From the NCBI RefSeq assembly GCF_049562855.1, contig NZ_CP186925.1:124001-188000 (forward strand): 64,000 nt of DNA, in the 5' to 3' direction. The first letter of the stretch is position 1. Every line of letters starts with the position of its first letter. A program made the translations under genes and the position numbers. Of the stretch, positions 55,656 to 64,000 are shown piece after piece. Under the pieces are notes generated by a model, which saw only the letters and a list, made by a program, of their open reading frames with translations, searched no databases and was not told the origin of the DNA. The DNA is from Ruminococcus_C callidus. Lineage in GTDB: Bacteria > Bacillota > Clostridia > Oscillospirales > Ruminococcaceae.

Positions 55656-55674
55656 TTGATTTTCGTGTTGCCTA

Positions 55675-55703
55675 TAGACTTTTCTATAAAATTGTGTTAT
55701 AAT
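55675..55703 (+). promoter_or_regulatory. Promoter of the glycosyltransferase gene
   Basis: TAGACT (55675-55680), 17-bp spacer, TATAAT (55698-55703). Confidence 0.75.
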
Positions 55704-55741
55704 AGGAATATTCTCAAAAGGAAACGAAAGGACTTTACTTC

Positions 55742-56884
55742 ATGAAACGTGTGGTTTTTCTCGCTGCGGCGGCGGCAACGCTGGTGCAGTTTACAAAATA
55801 TGATCTCACTGCCCTCCAGACGCTGGGCTGTGAGATCCACATGGTCTGCAACATGCAGGAAGGCAACATCTCGCAGGCAGCCCTGCAGGAGTACAACCAG
55901 ATGTTCCCCCAGCTGCACTGGCATGACCTGCCCTTTTCAGACAGTGCGGGAGCCGTTCGCCGGAACCATGCCGCCTATGAAAAGCTGGTGCCGCTTCTGA
56001 AAGAACTCCAGCCCGATCTGCTGCACTGCCGCGGCACCATTGCCGGCTGGTATGGTCGCCGTGCCGCACAGGAACTGCAAATACCGGTGTTCTATACTGC
56101 CCACGATTTCCGCATTTTCCACGGCTGCCTGCTGGCAGAACGGCTGTGGTTCTCGGCAGTGGAGCGAAAATACCGGAAACAGACCAGCCGCTTTTTCGCT
56201 GTCTGTCCGGAAGATGCCGCCTATGCCAGAAAGCACCTGAATCTGGAACAGGTGACCGAACTGCCGGACGTGGGGCTGGACTGCGACAAGTACGCCACCC
56301 CTGCCCGCACCAGAGAGGACATACTGCGGGAACTGCACATTCCGCAGGAAGCCACCGTGCTGCTGTCTGTGGGAACACTTCGCATGCAGAAGCGGCTGCG
56401 GGTGGTGATGCAGGCAATGACACGGCTGCGGACACAGGAACAGCTGCACTACGTCATCTGCGGCGAGGGGCCGGATATGGTGTTTTTGCAGAAGCTGACG
56501 GAAAAACTGCATCTGGAAGAACGGGTGCACCTGCTGGGCTACCGCACGGATATTCCCGACCTGCTGGGGGCGGCGGATATTTTCTGTATGCCGTCCCGTC
56601 GGGAGGGCTGCGGCATGGCGGCACTGGAAGCCATGGCAGCCGGTCTGCCGCTGATCACCGTCCGGAACCACGGTACAAAGGTCTACGCCGAAAAGGGTGA
56701 GAGTGCCTTTTGCCTGAAAGGCGATCTGGTCACAGGCTGTGCAGATGCCATTGCACAGCTGGCAGAGAATAAGCTGCTCCGCCGGCAAATGGGTGCCCAC
56801 AACCGTGCCGCAGCAACGTCATTTTCTGACAAGGACAGAATGATGCAGCTGCGGGCGTATTATCAGGAAGCACTGGCGGAGTAA
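55742..56884 (+). CDS. Glycosyltransferase family 4
   Basis: Retaining sugar transferase of the GT-B fold, likely adding a hexose to a cell-surface polysaccharide or lipid. 380 residues. Acceptor half with LLHCRGTIAGWYGRRAA (about 93-109) and the FYTAHDF motif. Donor half (about 195-380) with LSVGTLRMQKRLRVVMQAM and the nucleotide-sugar motif PSRREGCGMAALEAMAAGLP. The N-terminus lacks the usual glycine-rich loop and is unusually Ala-rich. Single-gene transcript with its own promoter; acceptor unknown. Confidence 0.88.
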   Translation: MKRVVFLAAAAATLVQFTKYDLTALQTLGCEIHMVCNMQEGNISQAALQEYNQMFPQLHWHDLPFSDSAGAVRRNHAAYEKLVPLLKELQPDLLHCRGTIAGWYGRRAAQELQIPVFYTAHDFRIFHGCLLAERLWFSAVERKYRKQTSRFFAVCPEDAAYARKHLNLEQVTELPDVGLDCDKYATPARTREDILRELHIPQEATVLLSVGTLRMQKRLRVVMQAMTRLRTQEQLHYVICGEGPDMVFLQKLTEKLHLEERVHLLGYRTDIPDLLGAADIFCMPSRREGCGMAALEAMAAGLPLITVRNHGTKVYAEKGESAFCLKGDLVTGCADAIAQLAENKLLRRQMGAHNRAAATSFSDKDRMMQLRAYYQEALAE

Positions 56885-56917
56885 GGCAATACCGCACAAA
56901 GATTGTGCGGTATTGCC
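56885..56917. repeat. Solo tip of the GGCAATACC repeat
   Basis: GGCAATACCGCACAAAGATT then GTGCGGTATTGCC: the two arms alone, directly at the end of the glycosyltransferase stop codon. Confidence 0.85.
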
Positions 56918-56967
56918 GTAACATTCCGCGGTGTGTCTGCATAGGATAGGAACAGGAGGAGAAAGCA

Positions 56968-57207
56968 ATGCCTTCAGAAAAACCTGTCCGACCGCTGCAC
57001 ACGCTGGCATACGGCGAAACGGCGGTGATTACCAGTATGTATCTGCACGGGGCGATCCGGCAGCGGTTACAGGATCTGGGCTGGATCACCGGCACAGCCG
57101 TCCGCTGTCTGCACACCGCCGGTGGCGGAGATCCTACCGCATACGCGGTTCGCGGCGGCGTGGTCGCCCTGCGAAAGTGCGATGCGAAAATGATTTTGGT
57201 ACAATAG
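56968..57207 (+). CDS. feoA: FeoA-domain protein (ferrous iron transport A)
   Basis: 79-residue SH3-like protein. FeoA normally assists the GTP-driven ferrous iron channel FeoB. Seen: TLAYGETAVITSMYLHGAIRQRLQDLGWITGTAV, the family pattern, and VALRKCDAKMILV at the end. No feoB follows: a terminator lies 3 bp past the stop and the next gene is on the other strand, so this is an orphan FeoA. Confidence 0.88.
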   Translation: MPSEKPVRPLHTLAYGETAVITSMYLHGAIRQRLQDLGWITGTAVRCLHTAGGGDPTAYAVRGGVVALRKCDAKMILVQ

Positions 57208-57209
57208 GA

Positions 57210-57257
57210 AAAAACTGCACAGAGATCCGTTTTTGTTGGGATCTCTGTGCAGTTTTT
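57210..57257 (+). terminator. Terminator after feoA
   Basis: AAAACTGCACAGAGATCC pairs with GGATCTCTGTGCAGTTTT around a 9-10 nt loop, followed by TTGTG. Confidence 0.92.
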
Positions 57258-57347
57258 GTGTTTTGCGGGGTGACTGTTATTGTGCAGTGCATTGCCTTAG
57301 GCGGCGAGGACGAGCGAACTTGACCTGCTTTCACCCAAAGAAGCACA

Positions 57348-58517
57348 TCACGCTTCCTGCCGCACCGCTTCTGCCAGTGCCCGCAGGTGTTCCTCGTCCT
57401 CCGGCTTGACGGCGGAGCGAATGGTGACGGTCGGCTCCAGTACAGTGATCTGCTTCATGGTGTCCAGCACTGCCCGCATGTTCTTTGCGGCACAGGGTGC
57501 CCATGAACCGTTTTCCACCAGTGCGACGGTGCGGTTCTGGAATGCCTTATATTGCAGGTGGAGCAGGAATTCTTCCATCGGCAGGAACACGCCGCCGTCA
57601 TAGCTGGACGCAGCCAGCACCATGCGGTCATACCGGAACGCCTGTGCCACCGCTTCCGCCATGTCGCACCGGCACAGGTCGATGACTGTGACCTTTTCGC
57701 CCAGAGCCTTCAGCTGTTCTGCCAGATACGCCGCCGCTTTGGCAGTGTTGCCGTGAATGGAAGCGTGTGCCACCAGTACGCCCTTTTCCTCCGGCGTGTA
57801 GCTGCTCCACGTCTGGTACAGGTGCAGATAGGGTGCGAGGTCGCCGGTCAGCACCGGACCGTGCAGCGGGCAAATGGTCTGTATGTCCAGTTTTGCCGCC
57901 TTTTTCAGTAAAGTCTGTACCGGTGTGCCGTACTTGCCCACAATGTTGAGGAAATACCGCCGTGCTTCGTCTGTCCACGGCTCGTCCGTGCACAGTGCCC
58001 CGAACTTGCCGAATGCGTCCGCGGAGAACAGCACCTTTTCGGCAGACTCGTAGGAAACCATGACTTCCGGCCAGTGCACCATTGGTGCCATGACAAAGTG
58101 CAGGGTGTGGGTGCCCAGTTCCAGCACGTCCCCCTCCTTGACGGCAAGGGTGGGGTTCCGGGGGAGATTCCGGAAGAACTGGGGCAGCATAGCGAGAGCC
58201 TTTGCGGAGCCTACCAGTGTCATTTCCGGATAGCGTTCCGCCAGAGCCTGAATGCTGCCGGCGTGATCCGGTTCCATGTGGGAGATCACCAGATAATCCG
58301 GAGCCGTGCCGTCCAGCACTTCCGCCGCCTGTTCCAGCCACTGCTCCGTGGCACGGGGGTCTACGGTGTCCAGCAGAGCCGTCTTTTCGTCCCGAATCGC
58401 GTAGGCATTGTAGGAAACGCCGTGGGGAACGGGGTACTGGTTTTCAAACAAATCAATCGTGGTGTCATCTACGCCGATGTAAAAAATCGAACTGTCAGGG
58501 GAAATCGGTTTCAGCAT
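57348..58517 (-). CDS. Flavodiiron protein (FprA-type A-flavoprotein)
   Basis: Reduces O2 to water and/or NO to N2O to protect an anaerobe. 389 residues. The beta-lactamase-like diiron domain has ligands H80, E82, D84, H85 (HMEPDHAGS), H148, D167 (SADAFG) and H219 (CPLHGPVL). The C-terminal flavodoxin domain (about 250-385) has the FMN loop ASIHGNTAKAA. GAGGAGG lies before the ATG. The electron donor (rubredoxin or similar) is not encoded nearby. Confidence 0.94.
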   Translation of the reverse strand: MLKPISPDSSIFYIGVDDTTIDLFENQYPVPHGVSYNAYAIRDEKTALLDTVDPRATEQWLEQAAEVLDGTAPDYLVISHMEPDHAGSIQALAERYPEMTLVGSAKALAMLPQFFRNLPRNPTLAVKEGDVLELGTHTLHFVMAPMVHWPEVMVSYESAEKVLFSADAFGKFGALCTDEPWTDEARRYFLNIVGKYGTPVQTLLKKAAKLDIQTICPLHGPVLTGDLAPYLHLYQTWSSYTPEEKGVLVAHASIHGNTAKAAAYLAEQLKALGEKVTVIDLCRCDMAEAVAQAFRYDRMVLAASSYDGGVFLPMEEFLLHLQYKAFQNRTVALVENGSWAPCAAKNMRAVLDTMKQITVLEPTVTIRSAVKPEDEEHLRALAEAVRQEA

Positions 58518-58679
58518 GGAAATACCTCCTCAAAAATCTGCACATCGCTTTCTTAATGAGAACTGTTCTCATTTGTTTTAGTATAACAGGTAGATACAGC
58601 CATTTCATGAAAATTTTCCGGAAATTTTGAGAATTGTGGGGCTGTGCGGGATTGATGCAGGGGAAAAGGGGATTTCAAA

Positions 58680-58797
58680 GGAAACACTGCATAAAGCTTG
58701 TGCGTAAGATGCGTAGTCAGATTTCTGGGCAATATGGCGGAAAATCTGCACGCAGATTGCGTGCAAAGCCGTCAGGTGAGCTTTATTCAGTGTTTCC
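58680..58797. repeat. GGAAACACTG palindromic element, shortened copy (118 bp)
   Basis: Same ends as 10672-10844, with about 55 bp of the interior missing. Confidence 0.85.
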
Positions 58798-58810
58798 TCA
58801 AAATAAGGGC

Positions 58811-58839
58811 TTGCTTTTTTTGGCGGAATACGGTATAAT
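58811..58839 (+). promoter_or_regulatory. Promoter of pyrG
   Basis: TTGCTT (58811-58816), 17-bp spacer, TATAAT (58834-58839). Confidence 0.72.
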
Positions 58840-58890
58840 AAGATGAATCAATATGTTTGCATGATGCAGGCTCTGAAAAAGAACCTAAGG

Positions 58891-58948
58891 GCAGCACCGC
58901 ACAAAGCCCGCCTGACGGCTTTGCACACAGTCTTTGTACAGGACTGCC
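58891..58948. repeat. Degenerate GGCAATACC-type palindrome in the pyrG leader
   Basis: GGCAGCACCGCACAAAGCCC opens and TCTTTGTACAGGACTGCC closes; the interior is reduced. It lies between promoter and ribosome site. It lacks a T-run, so it is not a CTP-sensing attenuator of the Bacillus type. Confidence 0.65.
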
Positions 58949-58973
58949 CGAACAAACGGGAGGATTATTAAAT

Positions 58974-60578
58974 ATGCCAAAATATGTATTTGTCACCGGC
59001 GGCGTTGTGTCCGGACTGGGTAAGGGAATCACCGCGGCTTCGCTGGGTCGTCTGCTGAAAGCCCGCGGCTATAAGGTCACGATCCAGAAATTTGACCCGT
59101 ATATCAACGTGGATCCGGGTACCATGAGCCCGTACCAGCACGGTGAAGTATTCGTAACGGACGACGGTGCAGAAACCGATCTGGATCTCGGTCACTACGA
59201 GCGTTTCATCGACGAGAGCCTGTCGATCAACAACAATGTTACCACCGGTAAAGTGTACTGGACCGTTCTGAACAAGGAACGCCGCGGCGACTATCTGGGC
59301 GGCACTGTGCAGGTGATCCCGCACATCACCAACGAGATCAAGGACCGCATCTATCGTGTCGGCAAGGAATCCAACGCAGATGTTGTCATCACAGAGATCG
59401 GCGGTACCGTAGGCGACATCGAGAGCACACCGTTTCTGGAAGCGATTCGTCAGTTCGTCACCGAAGTGGGCAGAGGCAACGCCATGTACATTCACGTGAC
59501 ACTGGTGCCGTATATTGCCGGCTCCAATGAACTGAAATCCAAGCCCACACAGCACTCCGTCAAGGAACTGCTGTCTATCGGCATTCAGCCCCACGTGGTA
59601 GTCTGCCGGACAGAGCTGGAGATTCCGGAGGATATGAAGCGGAAGATCAGCATGTTCTGTAATGTACGGGAAGAAGACATTATCCAGAACATGACGGCAC
59701 CGTCCCTGTACGAAGTGCCCATGATGCTGGAGAACGAAGGTCTGACAGACAGCGTCTGCCACCATCTTGGTCTGGAGAATCGGGAGCCCGACCTCACCGA
59801 ATGGACTGCCATGACCGAACGGCAGAAGCGTGCCGACAAGGACGTGACCATTGGTCTGGTGGGCAAGTACGTGGCATTGCAGGACGCATATCTGTCTGTG
59901 GCAGAGGCTCTGCACCACGGCGGTATTGTCAATGATGCCAGAGTGAAGATCCAGTGGATCGACTCCGAGAAGATCACACGGGAAACGGCTCCGGAAATGC
60001 TGAAGGACTGCGATGGCATTATCGTTCCCGGCGGCTTCGGCGACCGCGGTATCGAAGGCATGATCGAAGCCATTCGCTATGCCCGTCTGAACAAGGTGCC
60101 CATGTTCGGCATCTGTCTGGGCATGCAAATGGCAGTGGTGGAATTTGCACGCAATGTGGCTGGTTTTCCGGACGCAAACTCCTCCGAGTTTGAGCCGGAC
60201 GGTGCACACAGTGTCATTCACATCATGGAAGACCAGAAAGACATTACCAACATGGGCGGCACCATGCGTCTGGGGCTGTATCCGTGCAAGCTGACAGCGG
60301 GCAGTCTGGTACACCAGATCTACGGCGAAGACCTGATCTATGAGCGTCACCGCCACCGGTTTGAATTCAACAATAACTTCCGCAAGCAGCTGACCGAAAA
60401 GGGCTTGCAGATCGCCGGACTTTCTCCGGACGAACGTCTGGTAGAGATCGTTTCCCTGCCGGATCACCCGTGGTTTATCGGCGTACAGTTCCATCCGGAA
60501 TTCAAGTCCCGCCCGAACAAGCCCCAGAAGCTGTTCGCTTCCTTTATCGGTGCGGCACTGAAAAAGCGGAATCAGTAA
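58974..60578 (+). CDS. pyrG: CTP synthase
   Basis: Makes CTP from UTP, ATP and glutamine. 534 residues: synthetase domain (about 1-265) starting MPKYVFVTGGVVSGLGKGIT with the KFDPYINVDPGTMSP loop. The glutamine amidotransferase domain has the nucleophile C381 in FGICLGMQMAV and the later HPEF histidine. The ATG at 58974 follows GGGAGGA; the in-frame extension to 58857 runs through the repeat. Confidence 0.97.
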   Translation: MPKYVFVTGGVVSGLGKGITAASLGRLLKARGYKVTIQKFDPYINVDPGTMSPYQHGEVFVTDDGAETDLDLGHYERFIDESLSINNNVTTGKVYWTVLNKERRGDYLGGTVQVIPHITNEIKDRIYRVGKESNADVVITEIGGTVGDIESTPFLEAIRQFVTEVGRGNAMYIHVTLVPYIAGSNELKSKPTQHSVKELLSIGIQPHVVVCRTELEIPEDMKRKISMFCNVREEDIIQNMTAPSLYEVPMMLENEGLTDSVCHHLGLENREPDLTEWTAMTERQKRADKDVTIGLVGKYVALQDAYLSVAEALHHGGIVNDARVKIQWIDSEKITRETAPEMLKDCDGIIVPGGFGDRGIEGMIEAIRYARLNKVPMFGICLGMQMAVVEFARNVAGFPDANSSEFEPDGAHSVIHIMEDQKDITNMGGTMRLGLYPCKLTAGSLVHQIYGEDLIYERHRHRFEFNNNFRKQLTEKGLQIAGLSPDERLVEIVSLPDHPWFIGVQFHPEFKSRPNKPQKLFASFIGAALKKRNQ

Positions 60579-60658
60579 GAGTGCTTTGCGATATTGCCTT
60601 ACGCAGCAGCCAGGAACGATCGTGAAACATATCATACCTTTCTAGGGAGGTGGAACCC

Positions 60659-61369
60659 ATGAGCAAAATGTTGATCGTAGACGATGAAGAAAAAATTCGT
60701 GCCGTAGTGCGGGAGTACGCGGAGTTCGAGGAGTTCGAAGTGACCGAAGCACGGGACGGCATGGAGGCGGTGGCACTCTGTCGGGAAAATGATTATGACA
60801 TCATTATCATGGACGTGATGATGCCCCGTCTGGACGGCTATTCCGCCTGCAAGGAGATCCGGAAGCAGAAAGATGTTCCCATTATCATGCTGTCCGCCCG
60901 CGGCGAGGAATACGACAAGCTGTTCGGTTTTGAAACCGGCATCGACGACTATGTGGTAAAGCCCTTTTCGCCCAGAGAACTCATGGCACGGGTGCGTGCA
61001 GTTCTGGCACGGAGCCATGCGGCAAAGCAGGGCGGCGGCGATACCCAGCAGCGGCTGAAATTCGGCGGGCTGGAGATCGACCTTGCCGGACGGGAGGTGT
61101 ATGTGGACGGCGTGCGTGCGTCCATGACGCCAAAGGAATACGACCTGCTGTTCTATCTGGTGAAAAATAAGGGACTGGCTCTTTCCAGAGATAAGCTGCT
61201 GGAAGAAGTCTGGGGATACGATTTCTTCGGGGACGACCGTACTGTGGATACGCATATCAAGATGCTTCGCGGCAATCTTGGACCGTATCGTTCAGATATT
61301 GTGACCTTGAGAGGAATGGGATATAAATTTGATCCGGAAAATGACGCATCACCGGCATCATCTCGGTGA
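60659..61369 (+). CDS. OmpR/PhoB-type response regulator
   Basis: Two-component regulator. 236 residues: receiver domain (1-120) with acidic pocket D8-D9, phosphorylation site D52 (IIIMDVMMP) and the conserved lysine in VKPFSP. A winged-helix DNA-binding domain follows (about 135-228) with TPKEYDLLFYLVKN and DDRTVDTHIKMLRG. GGGAGGTGG lies before ATG 60659. It overlaps the kinase gene by 29 bp. Target genes unknown. Confidence 0.95.
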   Translation: MSKMLIVDDEEKIRAVVREYAEFEEFEVTEARDGMEAVALCRENDYDIIIMDVMMPRLDGYSACKEIRKQKDVPIIMLSARGEEYDKLFGFETGIDDYVVKPFSPRELMARVRAVLARSHAAKQGGGDTQQRLKFGGLEIDLAGREVYVDGVRASMTPKEYDLLFYLVKNKGLALSRDKLLEEVWGYDFFGDDRTVDTHIKMLRGNLGPYRSDIVTLRGMGYKFDPENDASPASSR

Positions 61370-62831
61370 ACGCAATCTCCGCATCGGCGTAAAGATCTGG
61401 CTGTTTTTTATGCTGTTTGTGTGCGTGGTATTTCTGCTGATGTGGCTGTTTCAGATCATCTTTCTGGAATGGTTCTATGAGTCTATGAAGATCCGCGACA
61501 CGGCAAAACTGGCACAGCAGCTGGTGTCGGACTATGGCAGTGAGGACTTTTCTGACGATGCACAGGAGATCTCGCTGCAAAATGAAATGTGCATTGAACT
61601 GCTCAATTCCAACGGCAGGGAAGTGTACTATAACTGTGTGTATAACGGCAAGTGTCTGCTGCACGGCAAAGAAAGCGGAACGCTGTTCTATCTCATCGAC
61701 CTCCAGAACAGCAGCACCGGCACGATCTGCCGGCGGGTGTCCAACCCGACACTGCAAAATGAAATGCTGGTCTACGGCTGTACCATGTACAGCAAGGACG
61801 ACGGCAGCGTGCTGGGCTATCTGCTGCTGAATTCACCGCTGGTGCCGGTGGAATCCACCGTGTCCATTCTGAAGCGGCAGACCATGATGATCACCATTAT
61901 GCTGGTGTTCTTCGGGTTCCTGATCTCGTTCTATGCGGCGAACCACATTGCCACCCCCATTACCCGTATTACCCAGTCCGCCAAGCGGCTGGCACACGGG
62001 GATTATGCGGTGAAGTTCGAGGGCGGCGGCTATGCCGAAGTGGACGATCTGGCGGAAACGCTGACCTATGCGGCACATGAGCTTTCCAAGACAGACCAGA
62101 TGCAGCGGGATCTGATCGCCAACGTTTCCCACGACCTGCGAACGCCCCTGACCATGATGAAAGCCTATGCGGAAATGATTCGTGACCTGTCGGGGAACAA
62201 TCCGGTGAAGCGGGAACAGCACCTGAACATCATCATCGAGGAAACCGACCGGCTGACGCAGATCGTCAACGATATGCTGGACTTGTCCAAGCTGGAAAGC
62301 GGAGCACAGAAGCTGGATTACAGCACGTTTGACATCGCCCAGTGCATGGCGGAGATCGTGCACCGCTATGAGGGCGTGTCGGAGCGTATGGGCTATCAGA
62401 TCCATCTGACGCTGGACGAGCCCTGCATGGTACGCTGCGACGAGAGCAAGATCGACCGCGTGATCGGAAACCTGATCAATAACGCGATCAATTACACCTC
62501 CAAGGAGGACAAACAGGTGTTTGTCACGCAGCGGAATCTGCCCCAGTGCGTGCGAATTGAAGTGCGGGACACCGGCGACGGCATCGAGGAGGACAAGATC
62601 AAGCTGATCTTCGATAAGTACTACCGTTCCGAGAACCATAAGCGGGAAGTGGTAGGCACCGGACTGGGCTTGTCTATCGTGAAAGAAATCCTGAAGATGC
62701 ATAACTATAATTATGGTGTCAACAGTAAGCTGGGCGAGGGCTCTACGTTCTGGTTCGAGATACGGGACATCGTGCCGCCGGAAAAACCGGAGGACGAGGA
62801 AATCCCGGATGCGGAGATTCGACAGCTGTAA
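61341..62831 (+). CDS. Sensor histidine kinase
   Basis: Membrane kinase partner of the preceding regulator. 496 residues: transmembrane segments at about 17-42 and 180-201 enclose an extracytoplasmic sensor region (about 43-179) with four cysteines. A HAMP domain follows (about 200-252), then the dimerisation domain with the phosphorylated H264 (NVSHDLRTPL). The ATPase domain has N box NLINNAINYT, DTGDGI and GTGLGLSIVKEI. ATG 61341 is chosen within the end of the regulator gene; a TTG 12 bp earlier is possible. The signal is unknown. Confidence 0.94.
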   Translation: MTHHRHHLGERNLRIGVKIWLFFMLFVCVVFLLMWLFQIIFLEWFYESMKIRDTAKLAQQLVSDYGSEDFSDDAQEISLQNEMCIELLNSNGREVYYNCVYNGKCLLHGKESGTLFYLIDLQNSSTGTICRRVSNPTLQNEMLVYGCTMYSKDDGSVLGYLLLNSPLVPVESTVSILKRQTMMITIMLVFFGFLISFYAANHIATPITRITQSAKRLAHGDYAVKFEGGGYAEVDDLAETLTYAAHELSKTDQMQRDLIANVSHDLRTPLTMMKAYAEMIRDLSGNNPVKREQHLNIIIEETDRLTQIVNDMLDLSKLESGAQKLDYSTFDIAQCMAEIVHRYEGVSERMGYQIHLTLDEPCMVRCDESKIDRVIGNLINNAINYTSKEDKQVFVTQRNLPQCVRIEVRDTGDGIEEDKIKLIFDKYYRSENHKREVVGTGLGLSIVKEILKMHNYNYGVNSKLGEGSTFWFEIRDIVPPEKPEDEEIPDAEIRQL

Positions 62832-62838
62832 AAAGAAG

Positions 62839-62870
62839 AAGCGGACAGTGTAAGTGCTGTCCGCTTTTTG
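62839..62870 (+). terminator. Terminator after the two-component genes
   Basis: AAGCGGACAG pairs with CTGTCCGCTT, followed by TTTG. Confidence 0.9.
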
Positions 62871-62983
62871 TTTGGGGTATGAAAAATTGAAATGTATGTT
62901 TCTTGCTGTAATTTTCTTCTATGCCCTTACCGTTTTCTCATGGGTTTTCACGAAAGCGGCACCGCAAAAAATTTCCCCGAAAG

Positions 62984-63012
62984 TGAAACCAATTCCGACA
63001 GACCGGTGTCTA
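62984..63012 (+). promoter_or_regulatory. ECF-sigma-type promoter before the sigma gene
   Basis: TGAAACC (62984-62990), 17-bp spacer, GTCTA (63008-63012), the AAC/GTC pattern of ECF-dependent promoters. It suggests that the sigma factor at 63100 activates itself. Confidence 0.5.
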
Positions 63013-63042
63013 TCTATATGAAACCACACAGAGCATATCTAA

Positions 63043-63065
63043 GGAAACACTGCAAGAGTGTTTCC
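63043..63065. repeat. Solo tip of the GGAAACACTG repeat
   Basis: GGAAACACTGCAAGAGTGTTTCC, only the terminal hairpin, in the leader of the sigma gene. Confidence 0.75.
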
Positions 63066-63099
63066 CTAAGCATATGCTCTCCGGAAAGGAGGCGGCACG

Positions 63100-63867
63100 A
63101 TGCTGCATGCAACAACATGGGAAAGCTGTCCGGCAGAACTGCTTCTGTCGGCGGCGGCTCCGGAGGACACCGGAAAAGATGCACGGCTGCTGGAACAGCT
63201 GAAACAACAGAACCGCCGCGGGCTGGAACGGGTGATGAAACGCTATACCGCCTATGTGGGAACAATCCTGCGGAATGTCACCCGCGGACAGACAACACAG
63301 GAGGATTTGGAGGAACTCACCGCAGACGTGTTCCTTGCCCTGTGGCACCACGCTCCCGAGATGCGGACGGAACACCTCACCGGCTATCTCGCCAGCATTG
63401 CCCGTTCCAAGGGGTACAACTGGCTGCGGAAAAACCGCCCCGAAACCATGCCCATTGATGACGTAGTGATCTCCGATGATACCGATGTTTCGGCACAGGC
63501 AGAGCAGGCGGAACTGGCGGGCATTGTACAGGAAATGCTGGCACAGCTGCCGGAACAGGATCGGGAACTGCTGCTGCGGTTCTATTTCTACCGCCAGTCC
63601 GTGCGGGAAATTGCCGGCGAAATGCACATGAAAGAATCCACCGTGAAAACCAGAATGTACCGCAGCCGGCGTGCCGGCACGAAGTCACGCTCCGCACTGG
63701 AAAATGGGACGGATTCCGGCGGTGCTGATCGCGGCGGCAGTGCTGGTCAGCGGCAGTGCGATCACCGCGGCAGCGGCAACCGGCGGCTTTTCCCAGCTGA
63801 TGCAGCTGGTGTTTGGAAAAGACGTTTCGTATCCGTCCACGCTGGAAGAACTGTATGCCGTTCCTGA
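63100..63867 (+). CDS. ECF-type RNA polymerase sigma factor with aberrant C-terminus
   Basis: Redirects RNA polymerase to a specific gene set. Residues 1-190 are sigma-70-like. Region 2 is around LERVMKRYTAYVGTILRNVT and EELTADVFLALWHHAPEM. Region 4 has LPEQDRELLLRFYFYRQSVREIAGEMHMKESTVKTRMYRSR. Beyond about residue 190 the frame runs on for 65 Gly/Ser/Arg-rich residues that look like the wrong reading of an anti-sigma gene in frame +2. The normal stop of such a gene would be near 63690. ATG 63100 follows AAAGGAGG. Confidence 0.85.
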   Translation: MLHATTWESCPAELLLSAAAPEDTGKDARLLEQLKQQNRRGLERVMKRYTAYVGTILRNVTRGQTTQEDLEELTADVFLALWHHAPEMRTEHLTGYLASIARSKGYNWLRKNRPETMPIDDVVISDDTDVSAQAEQAELAGIVQEMLAQLPEQDRELLLRFYFYRQSVREIAGEMHMKESTVKTRMYRSRRAGTKSRSALENGTDSGGADRGGSAGQRQCDHRGSGNRRLFPADAAGVWKRRFVSVHAGRTVCRS

Positions 63868-64000
63868 AGTGAAAATGACGGACACATGCGAGGACATCGA
63901 CTGTCAGGTGCTGGGCGTATTTGGAGATGAGCATACCGTCAACTTCGTTCTGGAATTTTCCGGTGTCAACGGTTTTCAGCTGCCGGAAACACCGCGGTTT
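63704..64000 (+). CDS. Anti-sigma-like membrane protein, 5' end lost or fused, runs off the window
   Basis: In the frame overlapping the end of the sigma gene, ATG 63704 opens MGRIPAVLIAAAVLVSGSAI, a transmembrane helix. The extracytoplasmic part follows (LMQLVFGKDVSYPSTLEELY...VNFVLEFSG). This is how anti-sigma partners of ECF factors look, except that the cytoplasmic sigma-binding domain that should precede the helix is missing. Continues past base 64000. Open in this frame from 63647, with no ribosome site for any start. Confidence 0.6.
   Translation, partial: MGRIPAVLIAAAVLVSGSAITAAAATGGFSQLMQLVFGKDVSYPSTLEELYAVPEVKMTDTCEDIDCQVLGVFGDEHTVNFVLEFSGVNGFQLPETPRF

Noticed and set aside
58840..58973. 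CTP-dependent attenuator before pyrG
   Set aside because: There is a palindrome in the leader but no T-run terminator and no GGGC start site; the palindrome belongs to a repeat family.

Overview
The window looks like chromosome from a cellulolytic gut or rumen Ruminococcus (Bacillota, Oscillospiraceae-type). Support comes from an adaptor protein with one cohesin-like module and a dockerin (39263-40213), a large protein with Thr/Ala linkers and a C-terminal X-dockerin-like region (40346-44617), a GH94 cellobiose phosphorylase and a GH3 beta-glucosidase, an archaeal-type ProRS, Zn-ribbon S14 and L36, and TTGACA/TATAAT promoters with 17-bp spacers. Closeness to R. champanellensis or R. flavefaciens is inferred from gene content only.

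Layout. 1-2160: tail of an unidentified gene, then rimO-pgsA. 2240-2610: a compact convergent locus that looks like a type I toxin-antitoxin module. 2640-6150: aldose epimerase and a TPR/DUF4037/DUF4125 protein. 6150-7127: repeats only. 7128-10571: AIM24, birA and proS on the minus strand. 10975-13327: secreted/membrane protein, sortase and membrane protein. 13789-18536 (minus): a 2-hydroxyacyl-CoA dehydratase activase-type pair and a YpsA-like gene. 18758-21323: alr and tatD. 21849-38140: the S10-spc-alpha ribosomal superoperon from rpsJ to rplQ, including secY, adk, map, a KOW protein, infA and rpoA, behind a leader with an intrinsic terminator. 38350-39262: a cluster of DnaA-box-like 9-mers and a promoter followed by a structured non-coding stretch. 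39263-44617: the cellulosome-type gene pair. 44829-47291: mntP, a sortase-B-like protein without its catalytic Cys, and a DUF2798 protein. 47437-47628: a decayed second copy of the toxin-antitoxin locus. 48135-50591: cellobiose phosphorylase, flanked by two almost identical 335-bp repeats. 51018-58517: RluA-type synthase, membrane protein, GH3 enzyme, GT4 glycosyltransferase, FeoA and flavodiiron protein. 58974-62831: pyrG and a two-component system. 63100-64000: an ECF-like sigma factor running into an out-of-frame anti-sigma-like gene at the window edge.

How the genes fit together. Extracellular plant-fibre binding and enzyme docking (39-45 kb) would feed cellodextrins to intracellular phosphorolysis (GH94) and hydrolysis (GH3), with the epimerase equilibrating sugar anomers. 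FeoA and the flavodiiron protein fit iron handling and O2/NO detoxification in a strict anaerobe. Intergenic space is crowded with palindromic repeat families. Several copies lie between a promoter and the ribosome binding site, and copies of one family supply the last codons of two genes. No tRNA, rRNA, CRISPR array, transposase or phage gene was seen.
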